The notes beneath the pieces were generated by a model. The model was not told where the DNA came from. It did not search any database and saw only the letters and a program-made list of their open reading frames with translations. Positions 9,318 to 20,764 of a stretch of DNA of 43,155 bases are shown here, piece after piece (position 1 is the stretch's first letter; each line of letters begins with the position of its first letter). The stretch is from Gammaproteobacteria bacterium (GTDB lineage Bacteria > Pseudomonadota > Gammaproteobacteria > JAKEHO01): NCBI GenBank assembly GCA_027296625.1, contig JAPUIX010000160.1, forward strand, positions 1 through 43,155, in the 5' to 3' direction. The position numbers and the translations under genes were made by a program.

Positions 9318-10662
9318 TGGTGCCATTTCAAGTCTACCGGGCGGATTGGCTGGCCTCGGTAAACTGACCGAGCTGCGGCAGCGCTTGGTGTTCGTGATCA
9401 TCGCGCTGATCGTGTTTCGCATCTGCACCCATATTCCAGTGCCAGGGATCAATCCTATCGCCTTGAGCGAGCTGTTTAATCAACAACGCGGAACGATTCT
9501 GGATATGTTTAACATGTTTTCCGGTGGCGCACTGCAACGCTTTTCGGTGGTAGCTCTCGGGATCATGCCCTATATTTCGGCGTCGATTATTATGACACTG
9601 TTAACTCATGTACACCCAACCCTTGAACAGCTCAGAAAAGAAGGCGAGGCAGGAAGGCGAAAGATTACCCAATACACGCGCTATGGAACGGTTTTTTTGG
9701 CAGCATTCCAGGCATTTGGGGTTTCGATGGCGCTGGAAGGCCAGCAGGCTGCGGGACAACCGATTGTGATCGATCCGGGGATTGGATTTCGCATTACGAC
9801 CGTCACCACGCTCGTGACAGGGACCTTGTTCCTCATGTGGCTCGGTGAACAGATCACAGAACGCGGCGTCGGAAACGGTATCTCCATGATCATCTTCGCT
9901 GGCATTGTGGCGGGGCTACCATCCGCGGTAGGCGGGACGCTGGAATTATCTCGAACGGGTGAGATGCATATACTCATGGTGCTGGCGCTGTTTATGCTTG
10001 CTGTTGTCGTGACTGGCTTTGTTGTATTTGTTGAACGTGGACAGCGACGGATCACGGTAAACTATGCCAAACGCCAGGTGGGGCGGAAACTCTATGCTGG
10101 CCAATCCAGTTATATTCCGCTCAAACTGAATATGGCGGGCGTTATTCCCCCGATCTTTGCCTCGAGCATTATCCTGTTTCCTGCAACCCTTGGCGGCTGG
10201 TTCGGGTCATCCACGGGCCTGGGATGGTTAAGCAATCTTTCCAATACTCTCTCCCCTGGGCAGCCACTGTACGTTATCGGTTATGCTGCTGCGATCGTTT
10301 TCTTTTGTTTCTTTTATACGGGGATCGTTTTCAACCCGAGGGAAACTGCAGATAATCTAAAGAAGTCTGGTGCATTCATTCCCGGCATGCGCCCCGGTGA
10401 GCAAACGGCCCGTTACATAGACGGCGTAATGACCCGTCTGACCTTAGCGGGAGCCATATACATCACGTCTGTCTGTCTGTTACCGGAGTTTTTGATCTTA
10501 AAATATAGCGTACCATTTTATTTCGGAGGGACGTCGCTTTTGATTATTGTAGTCGTGGTGATGGATTTTATGGCGCAGGTACAGGCACATTTGATGTCGC
10601 ATCAGTACGAGGGATTGTTGAAGAAAGCGAATCTCAAGGGGCACGGACGGCGGCCGGCATAG
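9307..10662 (+). CDS. secY: Protein translocase subunit SecY
   Basis: The 451-residue protein has about ten hydrophobic segments and SecY signatures: [14 protein letters not shown] in the first membrane segment and plug region, [37 protein letters not shown], and the cytoplasmic loop [15 protein letters not shown]. SecY forms the protein-conducting channel of the inner membrane with SecE and SecG. The length agrees with enterobacterial SecY (443). The ATG at 9307 is inside the end of rplO, the usual coupling in spc operons. Confidence 0.98.
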   Translation: MANSGAISSLPGGLAGLGKLTELRQRLVFVIIALIVFRICTHIPVPGINPIALSELFNQQRGTILDMFNMFSGGALQRFSVVALGIMPYISASIIMTLLTHVHPTLEQLRKEGEAGRRKITQYTRYGTVFLAAFQAFGVSMALEGQQAAGQPIVIDPGIGFRITTVTTLVTGTLFLMWLGEQITERGVGNGISMIIFAGIVAGLPSAVGGTLELSRTGEMHILMVLALFMLAVVVTGFVVFVERGQRRITVNYAKRQVGRKLYAGQSSYIPLKLNMAGVIPPIFASSIILFPATLGGWFGSSTGLGWLSNLSNTLSPGQPLYVIGYAAAIVFFCFFYTGIVFNPRETADNLKKSGAFIPGMRPGEQTARYIDGVMTRLTLAGAIYITSVCLLPEFLILKYSVPFYFGGTSLLIIVVVVMDFMAQVQAHLMSHQYEGLLKKANLKGHGRRPA

Positions 10663-10677
10663 TGTGAGGGAGATTCA

Positions 10678-10791
10678 GTGAAGGTAAGAGCATCTGTCAA
10701 AAAAATGTGCCGTAATTGCAAGATCGTCCGGCGCAAGGGCGTGGTACGGGTGATTTGCAAGGACGCCCGCCATAAGCAGCGCCAGGGCTAA
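10678..10791 (+). CDS. rpmJ: 50S ribosomal protein L36, GTG start
   Basis: A short frame begins with GTG at 10678 after a strong GAGGGAGA Shine-Dalgarno and encodes 37 residues: [20 protein letters not shown], then [17 protein letters not shown]. It is the zinc-binding form, with Cys11, Cys14, Cys27 and His32 as the ribbon ligands. Both the length and the position between secY and rpsM are canonical. The non-ATG start and small size make it easy to miss in automatic annotation. Confidence 0.96.
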   Translation: MKVRASVKKMCRNCKIVRRKGVVRVICKDARHKQRQG

Positions 10792-10816
10792 CTTATTGAA
10801 TGTTAGTGGAGAAATG

Positions 10817-10850
10817 TTCTAATACCCCATCTCTGGATGGGATTGGAGAA
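10817..10850 (+). promoter_or_regulatory. Hairpin covering the rpsM ribosome binding site
   Basis: In the 67-base gap between rpmJ and rpsM an interrupted helix can be drawn: TTCT, AAT and CCCATC pair with GATGGG, ATT and AGAA around a TCTG loop, with small bulges AC and GG. The 3' arm holds GGAG at 10845-10848, the likely Shine-Dalgarno of rpsM. In E. coli this leader is a pseudoknot recognised by S4, which represses the alpha operon. The pairing is visible; S4 control is inferred by position. Confidence 0.5.
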
Positions 10851-10858
10851 TAGAGTTC

Positions 10859-11215
10859 ATGGCTCGAATCGCCGGTGTCAATATCCCAGTCAATAAACAT
10901 ACTGAGATAGCGCTCACTTATATTTACGGGATTGGGCGTTCTCGTGCGTGCACCATCTGTAATGCTGTGGGAATCAAACCGGAAGTGAAAGTTAGGGATC
11001 TGACAGAAGGCGAGCTGGATCTGCTTCGAAATGAAATTAGCAAGTTTACCGTCGAAGGTGATGTACGCCGCGAGATTTCTATGAGTATCAAACGCCTGAT
11101 GGATCTCGGTTGCTATAGGGGTCTGCGCCACCGTCGTGGTCTGCCGGTACGGGGACAGCGTACGCAGACCAATGCCCGTACGCGTAAGGGCCCACGTCGG
11201 ATCATCCGCAAATAA
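10859..11215 (+). CDS. rpsM: 30S ribosomal protein S13
   Basis: The 118-residue product begins [26 protein letters not shown] and ends with the basic tail [17 protein letters not shown], typical S13. It forms inter-subunit bridges from the 30S head. Its length equals E. coli S13. It is the first gene of the alpha group, and its ribosome binding site lies in a predicted hairpin, so translational control of the group probably acts here. Confidence 0.97.
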   Translation: MARIAGVNIPVNKHTEIALTYIYGIGRSRACTICNAVGIKPEVKVRDLTEGELDLLRNEISKFTVEGDVRREISMSIKRLMDLGCYRGLRHRRGLPVRGQRTQTNARTRKGPRRIIRK

Positions 11216-11236
11216 GGGAAAAGTTAGGTCGTCATT

Positions 11237-11626
11237 ATGGCAAAAACGTCAACTCGGGGTCGAAAGCGGGTCAAGAAGACCGTTGTAGATGGGGTCGCTC
11301 ACATTCACGCGTCTTTTAACAATACCATGATTACGATAACGGACCGGCAGGGCAACACCTTGGCGTGGGCTACTGCCGGTGGCAGTGGGTTCCGCGGTTC
11401 ACGGAAGAGCACGCCGTTTGCTGCTCAGGTTGCTGCAGAAAAAGTCGGAACCATCGCAGCAGGATTCGGCATGAAAAATCTAGAAGTATTTATCAAAGGC
11501 CCTGGCCCGGGGCGGGAATCCGCAGTCCGGGCCCTCAACGCCCATGGATTTAAGATCACGAATATAACTGATGTCACACCAATTCCTCACAACGGTTGCC
11601 GCCCACCGAAGCGGCGTCGAGTTTAA
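11237..11626 (+). CDS. rpsK: 30S ribosomal protein S11
   Basis: The 129-residue protein has [60 protein letters not shown] and the C-terminal [18 protein letters not shown], all standard for S11. S11 lies on the platform of the 30S subunit by the E site. The length is the same as in E. coli. It lies 21 bases after rpsM. Confidence 0.98.
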   Translation: MAKTSTRGRKRVKKTVVDGVAHIHASFNNTMITITDRQGNTLAWATAGGSGFRGSRKSTPFAAQVAAEKVGTIAAGFGMKNLEVFIKGPGPGRESAVRALNAHGFKITNITDVTPIPHNGCRPPKRRRV

Positions 11627-11641
11627 AAAACGGTAACCACT

Positions 11642-12262
11642 ATGGCAAGATATCTTGGGCCAAAATGTAAACTCAGCCGCCGGGAAGGGGTAGACCTGCT
11701 ACTTAAGAGCCGGGCGCGCCCGCTGGAATCAAAATGCAAGATTGACAAGATGCCGGGACAACAAGGCGTGCGCCAGCGTCGCTTGTCTGACTACGCGCTC
11801 CAACTACGGGAAAAGCAGAAATTGCGTCGAATGTACGGGATATTGGAGCGCCAATTCCGAAAATATTATAAGGAAGCAGCGAGACGCAAAGGCTCAACTG
11901 GCGAGAATCTTCTGAGACTTTTGGAATGCCGCTTGGACAACGTTGTGTATAGGATAGGTTTGGGCAGTACCCGCAATGAGGCGCGGCAGCTCGTCAGCCA
12001 TAAGTCCATTCAGGTCAATGGCCGATGCGTCAACATTCCCTCGTATCAAATTAAGCCTACAGACGTCATCGCGGTACGTGATAAGTGCAAAAAGCAGTCG
12101 CGTATCCAGGATTCATTGGCGGTAGCGGAACAATACGGTTTTCCAGAATGGATTGAAGTCACTGCCAGTAAGATGGAAGGCGTTATCAAGACTATACCCG
12201 AGCGGACCGATCTACCGCCGGACATCAATGAGCAACTTGTTGTAGAGCTCTATTCCAAGTGA
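11642..12262 (+). CDS. rpsD: 30S ribosomal protein S4
   Basis: The 206-residue product begins [16 protein letters not shown] and has the S4-type RNA-binding domain around [33 protein letters not shown]. Length equals E. coli S4. It lacks the four-cysteine zinc motif of some bacterial S4 proteins. S4 starts 30S assembly, helps rRNA antitermination, and in enteric bacteria represses the alpha operon at the rpsM leader, where a hairpin is visible here. Confidence 0.97.
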   Translation: MARYLGPKCKLSRREGVDLLLKSRARPLESKCKIDKMPGQQGVRQRRLSDYALQLREKQKLRRMYGILERQFRKYYKEAARRKGSTGENLLRLLECRLDNVVYRIGLGSTRNEARQLVSHKSIQVNGRCVNIPSYQIKPTDVIAVRDKCKKQSRIQDSLAVAEQYGFPEWIEVTASKMEGVIKTIPERTDLPPDINEQLVVELYSK

Positions 12263-12284
12263 GCTTACCGGAGGGTTAAGTTAC

Positions 12285-13310
12285 ATGCAGGCAAGTGTTA
12301 GTGAATTACTCAAGCCACGTCGGGTCGACGTTGAGCCGACCAATGACCGCTGCGCAAAGATTACGATCGAACCCCTTGATAGAGGATTTGGATATACACT
12401 CGGTAACGCGCTGCGCCGAGTTCTTCTGTCTTCGATGTCAGGTTGTGCAGTCGTTGAGGTAGAAATTAAGGGTGTGCTGCACGAATACACCACCATAGAG
12501 GGTGTGCAGGAAGACGTGACCGACATTCTTCTGAATCTTAAGGGTTTGGCGATACGCATGCACGCGAAGGACGAAGCGACGCTGACGCTAAGCAAGCGGG
12601 GTCCTGGGCAGGTGCGTGCCAGTGATATTACGCTGGATCATGACGTTGAGATCGCTAACCCGGACCACGTGATTGCTAATCTAACAAAGGCGGGTGAGCT
12701 AAACATGAGCATAAAGGTCGTGCGGGGGCGGGGTTATCAACCCGCCACTGTAAGGGCTACGGGCGATGAAGATCGAGTTATTGGTACGCTGAAACTCGAC
12801 GCATCATTTAGTCCCGTTCGCCGGGTGTCGTATGAAGTGCAAAGCGCCCGTGTGGAGCAGCGCACTGATCTCGATAAGTTGATAATTGAAATTGAGACTA
12901 ACGGCGTAATAGATCCCGAGGATGCCGTACGCCAGGCGGCCGCCGTTTTGCAGAACCAGTTATCGGTTTTTGTCGCTCTGGAAGCTCAGGAGCAGGGGAT
13001 CCAGGACGCTGCACAAGAGCCGGAGATCGATCCAATCCTGCTGCGTCCGGTGGACGATCTCGAGTTAACGGTTCGATCCGCGAATTGTTTGAAGGCCGAG
13101 AGTATTTATTACATCGGCGATCTCATACAGTGCACGGAGGTTGAGTTGTTGAAGACGCCTAATCTTGGTAAAAAGTCGCTCACCGAGATTAAAGATGTCC
13201 TGGCATCACGCGGCCTGTCTCTCGGCATGCGCTTGGAGAAATGGCCTCCTGCGGGTCTCAACGATGACGACCACTCGAAGACCTCGCCCGGGGTGTTGGG
13301 GAGTCGTTAG
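12285..13310 (+). CDS. rpoA: RNA polymerase alpha subunit
   Basis: The 341-residue protein has the dimerising N-terminal domain ([50 protein letters not shown]) and the DNA- and activator-binding C-terminal domain ([49 protein letters not shown]). The tail after this domain is longer and more polar than in E. coli (329). A GGAGGG precedes the ATG at 12285. It sits between rpsD and rplQ as usual, so polymerase and ribosome synthesis are linked. Confidence 0.98.
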   Translation: MQASVSELLKPRRVDVEPTNDRCAKITIEPLDRGFGYTLGNALRRVLLSSMSGCAVVEVEIKGVLHEYTTIEGVQEDVTDILLNLKGLAIRMHAKDEATLTLSKRGPGQVRASDITLDHDVEIANPDHVIANLTKAGELNMSIKVVRGRGYQPATVRATGDEDRVIGTLKLDASFSPVRRVSYEVQSARVEQRTDLDKLIIEIETNGVIDPEDAVRQAAAVLQNQLSVFVALEAQEQGIQDAAQEPEIDPILLRPVDDLELTVRSANCLKAESIYYIGDLIQCTEVELLKTPNLGKKSLTEIKDVLASRGLSLGMRLEKWPPAGLNDDDHSKTSPGVLGSR

Positions 13311-13322
13311 ACGGGAGGGATT

Positions 13323-13721
13323 ATGCGCCATTCGTTTAGTGGACGGAAACTCAACCGCACTAGTAGCCATCGCCAAGCAATGTTTCGAAATATGACGGTG
13401 TCTTTGATGCGGTACGAGATGATCAGAACGACTTTGGCAAAGGCGAAGGAACTCCGTCGCGTGGCCGAACCTCTGATTACACTGGCGAAGGATGACAGCG
13501 TTGCGAAAAGACGTTTAGCATTTTCCCGGCTGCGAGATCGCGAGATCGTATCTAAGTTGTTCAATGAACTTGGGCCGCGCTATCAAAAGCGCCCGGGTGG
13601 TTATCTGCGGATATTGAAATGCGGGTTTAGAGCAGGAGATAAGGCCCCAATGGCCATCGTGGAAATGGTTGACAGACCAAGCCCAGGAACAGACGACGAT
13701 GCTAAGCAGGTTGACGCGTAG
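13323..13721 (+). CDS. rplQ: 50S ribosomal protein L17
   Basis: The 132-residue product begins [24 protein letters not shown] and contains [21 protein letters not shown] and [26 protein letters not shown], the L17 pattern. GGGAGG lies six bases upstream of the ATG. It is the last gene of the alpha group and is followed within 20 bases by a strong intrinsic terminator. L17 lies near the tunnel exit. Confidence 0.97.
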   Translation: MRHSFSGRKLNRTSSHRQAMFRNMTVSLMRYEMIRTTLAKAKELRRVAEPLITLAKDDSVAKRRLAFSRLRDREIVSKLFNELGPRYQKRPGGYLRILKCGFRAGDKAPMAIVEMVDRPSPGTDDDAKQVDA

Positions 13722-13740
13722 GTTGCAGCGACGGGCACTT

Positions 13741-13768
13741 AAAAAAAGCCGGGCTTGCCCGGTTTTTT
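13741..13768 (+). terminator. Intrinsic terminator of the alpha operon
   Basis: CCGGG (13749-13753) and CCCGG (13758-13762) pair around CTTG, followed directly by six Ts; seven As lie on the upstream side. The A-tract means a T-tract exists on both strands, so it could terminate in either direction. It closes the ribosomal protein gene run 19 bases after the rplQ stop. Confidence 0.92.
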
Positions 13769-13805
13769 ATTATAACCTATCGAGATGCCTGCACTTGAGA
13801 TAAAT

Positions 13806-14528
13806 ATGATCGTCTTGATGACGGATTTTGGCCTAGCAGGACCCTATATTGGCCAGATGCAGTCTGTGTTGTTGCAACAGGCGCCTCGCGTGCCGATCGT
13901 GAGTCTGTTTGCAAATGCGCCCAAGCATAATCCCCGGGCAGCCGCTTACCTGTTAGCGGCCTACGTGCATGATTTCCCGGAGGACACGATATTCCTCTGT
14001 GTGGTTGACCCAAACGTAGGCAGTGTGGGGCAGAGACCCATCGTCATTAGGGTCGACAACCGCTGGTTCGTGGGCCCTGAGAACGGCTTATTTGCCATAG
14101 TGGTAAGGCGAGGGAGGGATCCCCAGTGTTGGGGGATTGATTGGCGCCCCAAACACCTGTCGTCAAGCTTCCATGGTCGTGACCTTTATGCGCCGGTAGC
14201 TGCGTGCATTGCAACGGGCGAGCCACCGCCTGGTAAACGGCTATCCTGTGAGCAGCGGGACGATTGGCCAGATGATCTGCCTGAAATCATCTACATTGAT
14301 CACTTCGGGAATGTGTTAACGGGTCTACGTGCCTCCACCCTTGCAGATGACGTGACCATCTCAGTCGGGGAACGGGCATTGACGCGTGCGGAGACCTTTT
14401 CCGATGTGCCCGAAGGCGCCAGCTTCTGGTATGAGAATGCGAATGGTCTGGTTGAGATCGCAGTGAATCAGGGACGGGCGGATGAAACGCTTAGATTAAA
14501 GATAGGCGATGAGATCGCCCTCGCGTGA
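13806..14528 (+). CDS. SAM hydroxide adenosyltransferase family protein (DUF62)
   Basis: The product resembles the chlorinase/fluorinase-like superfamily whose bacterial housekeeping members cleave S-adenosylmethionine with water or hydroxide to adenosine and methionine. Visible signatures are MTDFG and YIGQM near the start, VVDPNVGS with a following arginine, FVGPENGLF, SFHGRDLYAPVAA, and IDHFGNVLT in the C-terminal domain. Most relatives begin at the residues equal to MIVLMTDFG, so I choose ATG 13806; ATG 13785 would add seven residues. Size is normal at 240 residues. It follows the terminator and converges on gatB. I see no sign of a halogenase; the long loop of true fluorinases is not evident. 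The physiological role of the family is poorly known. Confidence 0.88.
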   Translation: MIVLMTDFGLAGPYIGQMQSVLLQQAPRVPIVSLFANAPKHNPRAAAYLLAAYVHDFPEDTIFLCVVDPNVGSVGQRPIVIRVDNRWFVGPENGLFAIVVRRGRDPQCWGIDWRPKHLSSSFHGRDLYAPVAACIATGEPPPGKRLSCEQRDDWPDDLPEIIYIDHFGNVLTGLRASTLADDVTISVGERALTRAETFSDVPEGASFWYENANGLVEIAVNQGRADETLRLKIGDEIALA

Positions 14529-14574
14529 AGAGGAGGGCATTTATCCCACGAAAATTTGCCCACGCAACTCGAGT

Positions 14575-14593
14575 GAGCCCTACCGTAGGGCTC
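14575..14593. terminator. Hairpin between convergent genes (terminator-like)
   Basis: GAGCCCTA (14575-14582) and TAGGGCTC (14586-14593) form an 8-bp perfect stem with a CCG loop, placed one base beyond the gatB stop and 46 bases past the adenosyltransferase gene. No T-tract follows on either strand, so it may block readthrough or protect 3' ends rather than act as a classical intrinsic terminator. Confidence 0.5.
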
Positions 14594-14594
14594 C

Positions 14595-16040
14595 TTAGTC
14601 AGACGAACCCTTGAGTTTCTCCCGCAATAAGGCGTTAACCTGCTGGGGGTTTGCCTTACCGCTGGATTTTTTCATTATCTGTCCGATGAAATAGCCGAAT
14701 AGTTTTTCCTTGCCGCTTCTGTACTTCGCTAGCTGGTCTGGATTTTCGGCGAGGACCTCGTCGATTAGTTTTTCGATGGCACCAGCATCGGTAACCTGCT
14801 TGAGCCCCTTTGCTTCAATAATCGCGTCCGCGTCGCCTTCTCCGTTCCACATCGCTTCGAAGACTTCCTTTGCAATTTTTCCGGAAATAGTATTGTCTAC
14901 AATTCGTGTCGTAAGTCTGCCAAGCATCGATGCTGACACAAGGCTTTTGGTGATCGGCTTACCCGCCTTATTCAGCGCGCCTAACAGGTCACCCATGACC
15001 CAATTTGCACATAGTTTTGGACCTGCTTCAGATGTTCTTACCGTTGCTTCAAAAAAATCCGCTAGTTCACGACTGGAAGTCAACACGCTGGCATCGTATG
15101 GTGATAGGTCATATTCGGCCATAAACCGCTGTTTCTTCTGTTGGGGTAATTCAGGCAGTTCCGCGCGGACGCTTTCGATATAGCCCTCCTCTAGCTCAAG
15201 TGGGAGAAGATCCGGATCTGGGAAATAACGGTAATCGTTCGCCTCCTCCTTGCTTCGCATTGGACGGGTCTCGTTCTTGTTTGCATCGTAAAGGCGGGTT
15301 TCTTGGGTGACATCCTCTCCCGCGTCAAGGACATCGGTTTGACGCTGTAACTCGTAGTTGATCGCACGCTCGACAAACCGGAAAGAGTTTAGGTTTTTCA
15401 ATTCGGTCCGCGTCCCCAATGTTGACTCCCCCTTCCGGCGCAAAGACACGTTGGCATCGCATCGGAATGACCCTTCCTGCATGTTGGCATCGGAAATCTC
15501 GAGATAGCGCACAAGTGTGTGGATAGTTTTCATGTAGGCAATAGCTTCCTTTGCCGAGCGCATGTCAGGTTCGGAGACGATCTCAAGGAGCGGTGTTCCC
15601 GCACGATTGAGATCGATCCCCGACATCGAGTTAAACGCTTCATGCAGTGATTTACCGGCGTCCTCCTCAAGATGGGCCCGTGTTACGCTAATGGTTTTTG
15701 GTTCTTCGCCTTCCACTTGGATCTCAACGTGGCCATTAAATACGATTGGGAGCTCATACTGACTGATTTGGTACCCCTTGGGGAGGTCGGGGTAGAAATA
15801 ATTTTTGCGGGCAAATATAGAACGCCGAGCGATGGAGGCGTCAATAGCCAGCCCAAATTTGACCGCCATGTGTACGGCTTCTCCATTCAAAACGGGCAAA
15901 ACACCGGGGAGGCCTAGATCCACGGCGCAGGCCTGCGTGTTGGCCTCAGCTCCGTAAACAGTTGAAGCGCCGGAAAAAATCTTGCTGTGTGTCGTGAGCT
16001 GGACGTGTATCTCCAGCCCGATTACCGGCTCCCAGCCCAT
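14595..16040 (-). CDS. gatB: Asp-tRNA(Asn)/Glu-tRNA(Gln) amidotransferase subunit B
   Basis: The 481-residue product starts [15 protein letters not shown] and carries [45 protein letters not shown], and FRCDANVS with the following [10 protein letters not shown]. These are the cradle-domain and kinase-like active-site segments. The C-terminal YqeY-like tail that binds tRNA is present (ALLREKL at the end). GatB activates the misacylated Glu or Asp with ATP and accepts ammonia from GatA. AAGGAG lies eight bases before the ATG. It is the last gene of gatC-gatA-gatB. Confidence 0.97.
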   Translation of the reverse strand: MGWEPVIGLEIHVQLTTHSKIFSGASTVYGAEANTQACAVDLGLPGVLPVLNGEAVHMAVKFGLAIDASIARRSIFARKNYFYPDLPKGYQISQYELPIVFNGHVEIQVEGEEPKTISVTRAHLEEDAGKSLHEAFNSMSGIDLNRAGTPLLEIVSEPDMRSAKEAIAYMKTIHTLVRYLEISDANMQEGSFRCDANVSLRRKGESTLGTRTELKNLNSFRFVERAINYELQRQTDVLDAGEDVTQETRLYDANKNETRPMRSKEEANDYRYFPDPDLLPLELEEGYIESVRAELPELPQQKKQRFMAEYDLSPYDASVLTSSRELADFFEATVRTSEAGPKLCANWVMGDLLGALNKAGKPITKSLVSASMLGRLTTRIVDNTISGKIAKEVFEAMWNGEGDADAIIEAKGLKQVTDAGAIEKLIDEVLAENPDQLAKYRSGKEKLFGYFIGQIMKKSSGKANPQQVNALLREKLKGSSD

Positions 16041-16152
16041 AATACATACTCCTTAATGGGAGGCTCCACGTCTATCAAGGATGCCACCTCTCGGCATGAA
16101 ATGCATGTCCAGGAGAGCTGCCGAGCGGGGGACGGATCGTCGGATTACACTT

Positions 16153-17634
16153 TTAATCGAATCCCTCGGGTAGCATGAGATGCCAATCGGTCTCCTGCTG
16201 ATAGCGGTGAGCGACATTGCAGAGACGTTCCTCCGAAAAATAATTTCCGATAATTTGTAGGCCAGCAGGTAATGTGCCGACGAAACCGGCGGGAATCGAC
16301 ATACCAGGCAATCCGGCAAGGTTCACCGAGACCGTGTAAATATCAGAAAGATACATCGTTACGGGATCATCGGTCCTCTCGCCGAGCTCAAATGCTGCCG
16401 TTGGGGACGTCGGACCAACAATCACATCAACGTCCTCGAAGGCCGTCTTGAAGTCGTCACTGATCAATCGGCGTATCTGTTGCGCCTTAAGATAATAGGC
16501 ATCATAGTAACCAGCTGACAGTGCATAGGTACCGATCATGATCCTGCGTTTAACCTCGGCGCCGAAACCTTCGCCGCGGGAACGGCAGTACAGATCCGAT
16601 AGGTCTTTAGGATCTTTGCAGCGAAAGCCGTAGCGCACACCGTCGTATCGTGCCAAGTTGGAAGAACACTCCGCTGGTGCCACCACGTAATAAGCCGGTA
16701 TCGAAAGATGCGTATTGGGGAGACTGATCGTGCGGATTTTGGCACCAAGTGTTTCAAAGACTTTGATTGCGGCGTCAATAAGCGCCTGTATTTCAGTATC
16801 CAAGCCCTCGCCGAAGTATTCTTTTGGTAGCCCGATCCTAAGGCCTCGAATGTCATCATTCAGGGACGCCGTAAAATTTGGAACGGGGCGATCCACAGAG
16901 GTTGAATCGCGCTCATCGAAACCTGCCATGACGTTGAGCAGCATGGCAACATCTTCGGCGGATCGCGCCATTGGGCCACCTTGGTCAAGACTGGAGGCGA
17001 AGGCGATCATGCCGTAGCGGGAAACCCGGCCATAAGTCGGCTTAAGGCCTGTGATGCCGCATAACGAAGCGGGTTGACGAATGGAACCGCCAGTATCGGT
17101 CCCGGTAGCTGCCGGAGCAATTCGTGAGGCGAGAGCGCATGCAGCCCCGCCTGATGAGCCGCCAGGGACTCGCTCTGGATCCCACGGGTTTTTAACCGCT
17201 CCGTAGTAACTGGTCTCATTCGACGACCCCATGGCGAATTCATCCATGTTCGTCTTGCCTAACATTACCATACCCGCCTGATTGATACGTTTGATTACGG
17301 TGGCATCATACGGAGCGATGAAGGAGTCAAGCATGCGTGATCCACAGGTTGTTTTGACACCAAGTGTGCAAAAAATGTCTTTATGAGCGATCGGCACACC
17401 GGTTAATGGCCCACAAGTGCCGGATCGAAGCAATACATCAGCAGCCTTTGCTTGAGCCAACGCCTGATCGCTTGTGATTGTTATAAAACAATTGAGTTTT
17501 GGATTGAATCGTTCAATTCGATCGAGATACGTACGGGTTAATTCTTCGCTGCTTATATCCCTCGCACGCAGCGCGGCAGACAGCTCGGCGAGCGTCTTCT
17601 TGTGCAGGCTATTTTCTGGATTTGAGACTGCCAC
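16153..17634 (-). CDS. gatA: Asp-tRNA(Asn)/Glu-tRNA(Gln) amidotransferase subunit A
   Basis: The 493-residue product is an amidase-signature enzyme. The Ser-cisSer-Lys catalytic set appears as Lys85 (PIAHKDIF), Ser160 (PGGSSGG) and Ser184 (TGGSIRQPA), with the 75- and 24-residue spacings expected for GatA. It releases ammonia from glutamine for GatB. The first codon is GTG at 17634 ([18 protein letters not shown]); no better start with a clear Shine-Dalgarno was found, so the first few residues are uncertain. It lies between gatC and gatB with gaps of 85 and 112 bases. Confidence 0.96.
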   Translation of the reverse strand: MAVSNPENSLHKKTLAELSAALRARDISSEELTRTYLDRIERFNPKLNCFITITSDQALAQAKAADVLLRSGTCGPLTGVPIAHKDIFCTLGVKTTCGSRMLDSFIAPYDATVIKRINQAGMVMLGKTNMDEFAMGSSNETSYYGAVKNPWDPERVPGGSSGGAACALASRIAPAATGTDTGGSIRQPASLCGITGLKPTYGRVSRYGMIAFASSLDQGGPMARSAEDVAMLLNVMAGFDERDSTSVDRPVPNFTASLNDDIRGLRIGLPKEYFGEGLDTEIQALIDAAIKVFETLGAKIRTISLPNTHLSIPAYYVVAPAECSSNLARYDGVRYGFRCKDPKDLSDLYCRSRGEGFGAEVKRRIMIGTYALSAGYYDAYYLKAQQIRRLISDDFKTAFEDVDVIVGPTSPTAAFELGERTDDPVTMYLSDIYTVSVNLAGLPGMSIPAGFVGTLPAGLQIIGNYFSEERLCNVAHRYQQETDWHLMLPEGFD

Positions 17635-17719
17635 AGACGGCTCTATTCGATTCGCGCCGCAGCTTTGTGGTCGCGTTGCATGCTATGAAGCCTGTCGACG
17701 CTCTAAAGACCGCTATTTC

Positions 17720-18007
17720 CTACTCGATGACCTTAGGCACCAGGTAATGTCCCTCCTTGACCTGCGGTGCAATACTTTGGAAGCGCTCCCGTTCATCGAC
17801 CTCAACCACCGCGTCGCTGCGGAGCCGCGCGTTAATCGCAAGCGGGTGAGCCATAGGAAGGACCCCTTTGGGGTCGACAGCGTTCATCTGCTCGATAAGT
17901 TGGAGAATATTGGAGAGATCCCGCGCGTACTCAGCGACCTCCTCGGCAGTCAAGGCAAGGCGCGCGAGCCACGCGATCTTTTCCACGTCCTTCTTTTGTA
18001 GTGACAT
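17720..18007 (-). CDS. gatC: Asp-tRNA(Asn)/Glu-tRNA(Gln) amidotransferase subunit C
   Basis: The 95-residue protein starts at MSLQKKDVEKIAWLARLAL, with GGAG about seven bases upstream on the minus strand; the frame extends further upstream without family similarity. It ends with HYLVPKVIE, the usual GatC tail (RVPKVIE in others). GatC wraps GatA and GatB and stabilises the complex. As first gene of the set, its promoter must lie in the 301-base gap shared with mreB. Confidence 0.95.
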   Translation of the reverse strand: MSLQKKDVEKIAWLARLALTAEEVAEYARDLSNILQLIEQMNAVDPKGVLPMAHPLAINARLRSDAVVEVDERERFQSIAPQVKEGHYLVPKVIE

Positions 18008-19355
<1,348 letters not shown>

Positions 19356-19394
19356 CACCGCCTACGCCACTCAATTTCAGTTGAGGAGCGCATC

Positions 19395-20261
19395 ATAAAA
19401 CCGCTGTTCCTGAGAAGTCCGGCGCAGATCGTACGTCTAGCAGCATTCGTCATCGCGTCGGTCATTTTAATGACTGTTGATCACCGCCACGGTCATCTGG
19501 AGACCGTGCGCTCGACACTCTCTGTTGTCGTGTATCCAATCCAATATTTGGTCAACCTGCCCATAGAGATGGGACAGTGGATGATGAACTCGTTGGTTAC
19601 ACGTGAATCGCTGCTGAATGAAAATGCTCGGCTACGGAAAGAACACTTATTACTCAGTTCGAAACTCCAAAAGTTTGCTGCGCTGGAGGTGGAAAACCAG
19701 CGTCTAAACGAACTGCTAGAATCATCTTTCAAAGTCGGCGAACGGGTTCTCGTTGCTGAACTTCTGGCGGTGGCGCTTGAACGTTTCAAACGTCAGGTTG
19801 TGATCAATAAAGGTGCTAAGGAGGGCGCATATAATGGACAACCCATTGTCGATGCTGAAGGTATCATGGGCCAGATTGTGCACGTTGGCCCATTCTCCAG
19901 TACCGTGATGTTAATAACAGATCCGAGTCATGCCATACCTGTTCAAGTTAACCGAAATGGGCTCAGGGCAATAGCGATTGGCACTGGCGCCACTAACAGC
20001 CTTGAATTGGAATATGTTCCAAATAATGCAGACATCAGGGTAGATGATCTCCTAGTTTCCTCGGGACTCGGTAGCCGGTTCCCGCCTGGTTACCCCGTTG
20101 GCCGGGTCACCAATGTTTCCGTAGATCCGGGCCAACCATTTGCTAAAGTGACTGTGATACCGAGTGCAAAACTCGACCGAAGTCGCGAGGTGTTGCTAGT
20201 CTGGCCGCCGGATCAAGCAGGCGAACTTGACCCAGCGTCGGCCAGCGCTACTAAGTCGTGA
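19395..20261 (+). CDS. mreC: Rod shape-determining protein MreC, probable ATA start
   Basis: The first ATG in the frame (19470) lies after the membrane anchor. Reading upstream gives KPLFLRSPAQIVRLAAFVIASVIL, which matches the N-terminal anchor of MreC. No ATG, GTG or TTG occurs between the in-frame stop at 19353 and 19470. GAGGAG at 19383-19388 places an ATA at 19395 with six-base spacing; ATC at 19392 is the next candidate. The rest is typical: a coiled coil around LLNENARLRKEHLLLSSKLQKF, then the two beta domains with QVVINKG, GIMGQIVHVG, SHAIPVQVNRNG and PVGRVTNV. MreC is periplasmic and links MreB to PBP2. A sequencing error turning ATG into ATA is also possible. Confidence 0.92.
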   Translation: MKPLFLRSPAQIVRLAAFVIASVILMTVDHRHGHLETVRSTLSVVVYPIQYLVNLPIEMGQWMMNSLVTRESLLNENARLRKEHLLLSSKLQKFAALEVENQRLNELLESSFKVGERVLVAELLAVALERFKRQVVINKGAKEGAYNGQPIVDAEGIMGQIVHVGPFSSTVMLITDPSHAIPVQVNRNGLRAIAIGTGATNSLELEYVPNNADIRVDDLLVSSGLGSRFPPGYPVGRVTNVSVDPGQPFAKVTVIPSAKLDRSREVLLVWPPDQAGELDPASASATKS

Positions 20262-20746
20262 CCCTCGCCAAACGCCATGGTAGTTGGGTCATTGTATTAA
20301 CCTTCGTGGCCGCCTTCTTGCTGGATGCGATGCCGCTGCCCGACTGGGCCGTAGACGCCCGCCCGTTATGGGTAGCGCTTGTTCTTATCTACTGGTGCAT
20401 GGCCTTGCCGGAGCGTATCGGGATAGGAATCGCGTGGGTGTTAGGACTGCTACTGGATGTGATGCAGGGGACGCTACTCGGTCATTATGCCCTAGGGCTG
20501 GTCGTGGTCGCGTACGTTACGGTGCAAACCCATCGTGGTGTGCGCGTATTTCCTCTCTTGCAACAAGCTGTCCTAGTTGGTTTTTTGTTGCTTTTTTATC
20601 TGCTCTTATCTCTGTGGGTGCGTGGCATTGTAGGGCTGCCTCCAGAAAAGTGGTCCTACTGGTTGCCGGCGGCGACGAGTATGGTGTTATGGCCCTGGGT
20701 ATTTATCATATTGCGTGACTTGCGGCGCAAATATAATGTTTCCTGA
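20258..20746 (+). CDS. mreD: Rod shape-determining protein MreD
   Basis: The 162-residue protein has four to five hydrophobic stretches and the MreD landmarks ARPLWVALVLIYWCMALPERIGIGIAWVLGLLLDVMQGTLLG. It starts with GTG at 20258, overlapping the mreC stop by four bases. Length equals the family norm (162 in E. coli). MreD is an integral inner-membrane partner of MreC and RodA/PBP2. It lies 18 bases ahead of mrdA. Confidence 0.95.
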   Translation: MTLAKRHGSWVIVLTFVAAFLLDAMPLPDWAVDARPLWVALVLIYWCMALPERIGIGIAWVLGLLLDVMQGTLLGHYALGLVVVAYVTVQTHRGVRVFPLLQQAVLVGFLLLFYLLLSLWVRGIVGLPPEKWSYWLPAATSMVLWPWVFIILRDLRRKYNVS

Positions 20747-20764
20747 TATGAGTTACGAAGTTCG

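Noticed and set aside
13806-14528. Fluorinase or chlorinase function for the SAM-binding protein
   Set aside because: The family motifs fit the common hydroxide adenosyltransferase branch, and no halogenation-related genes or long fluorinase loop are visible.
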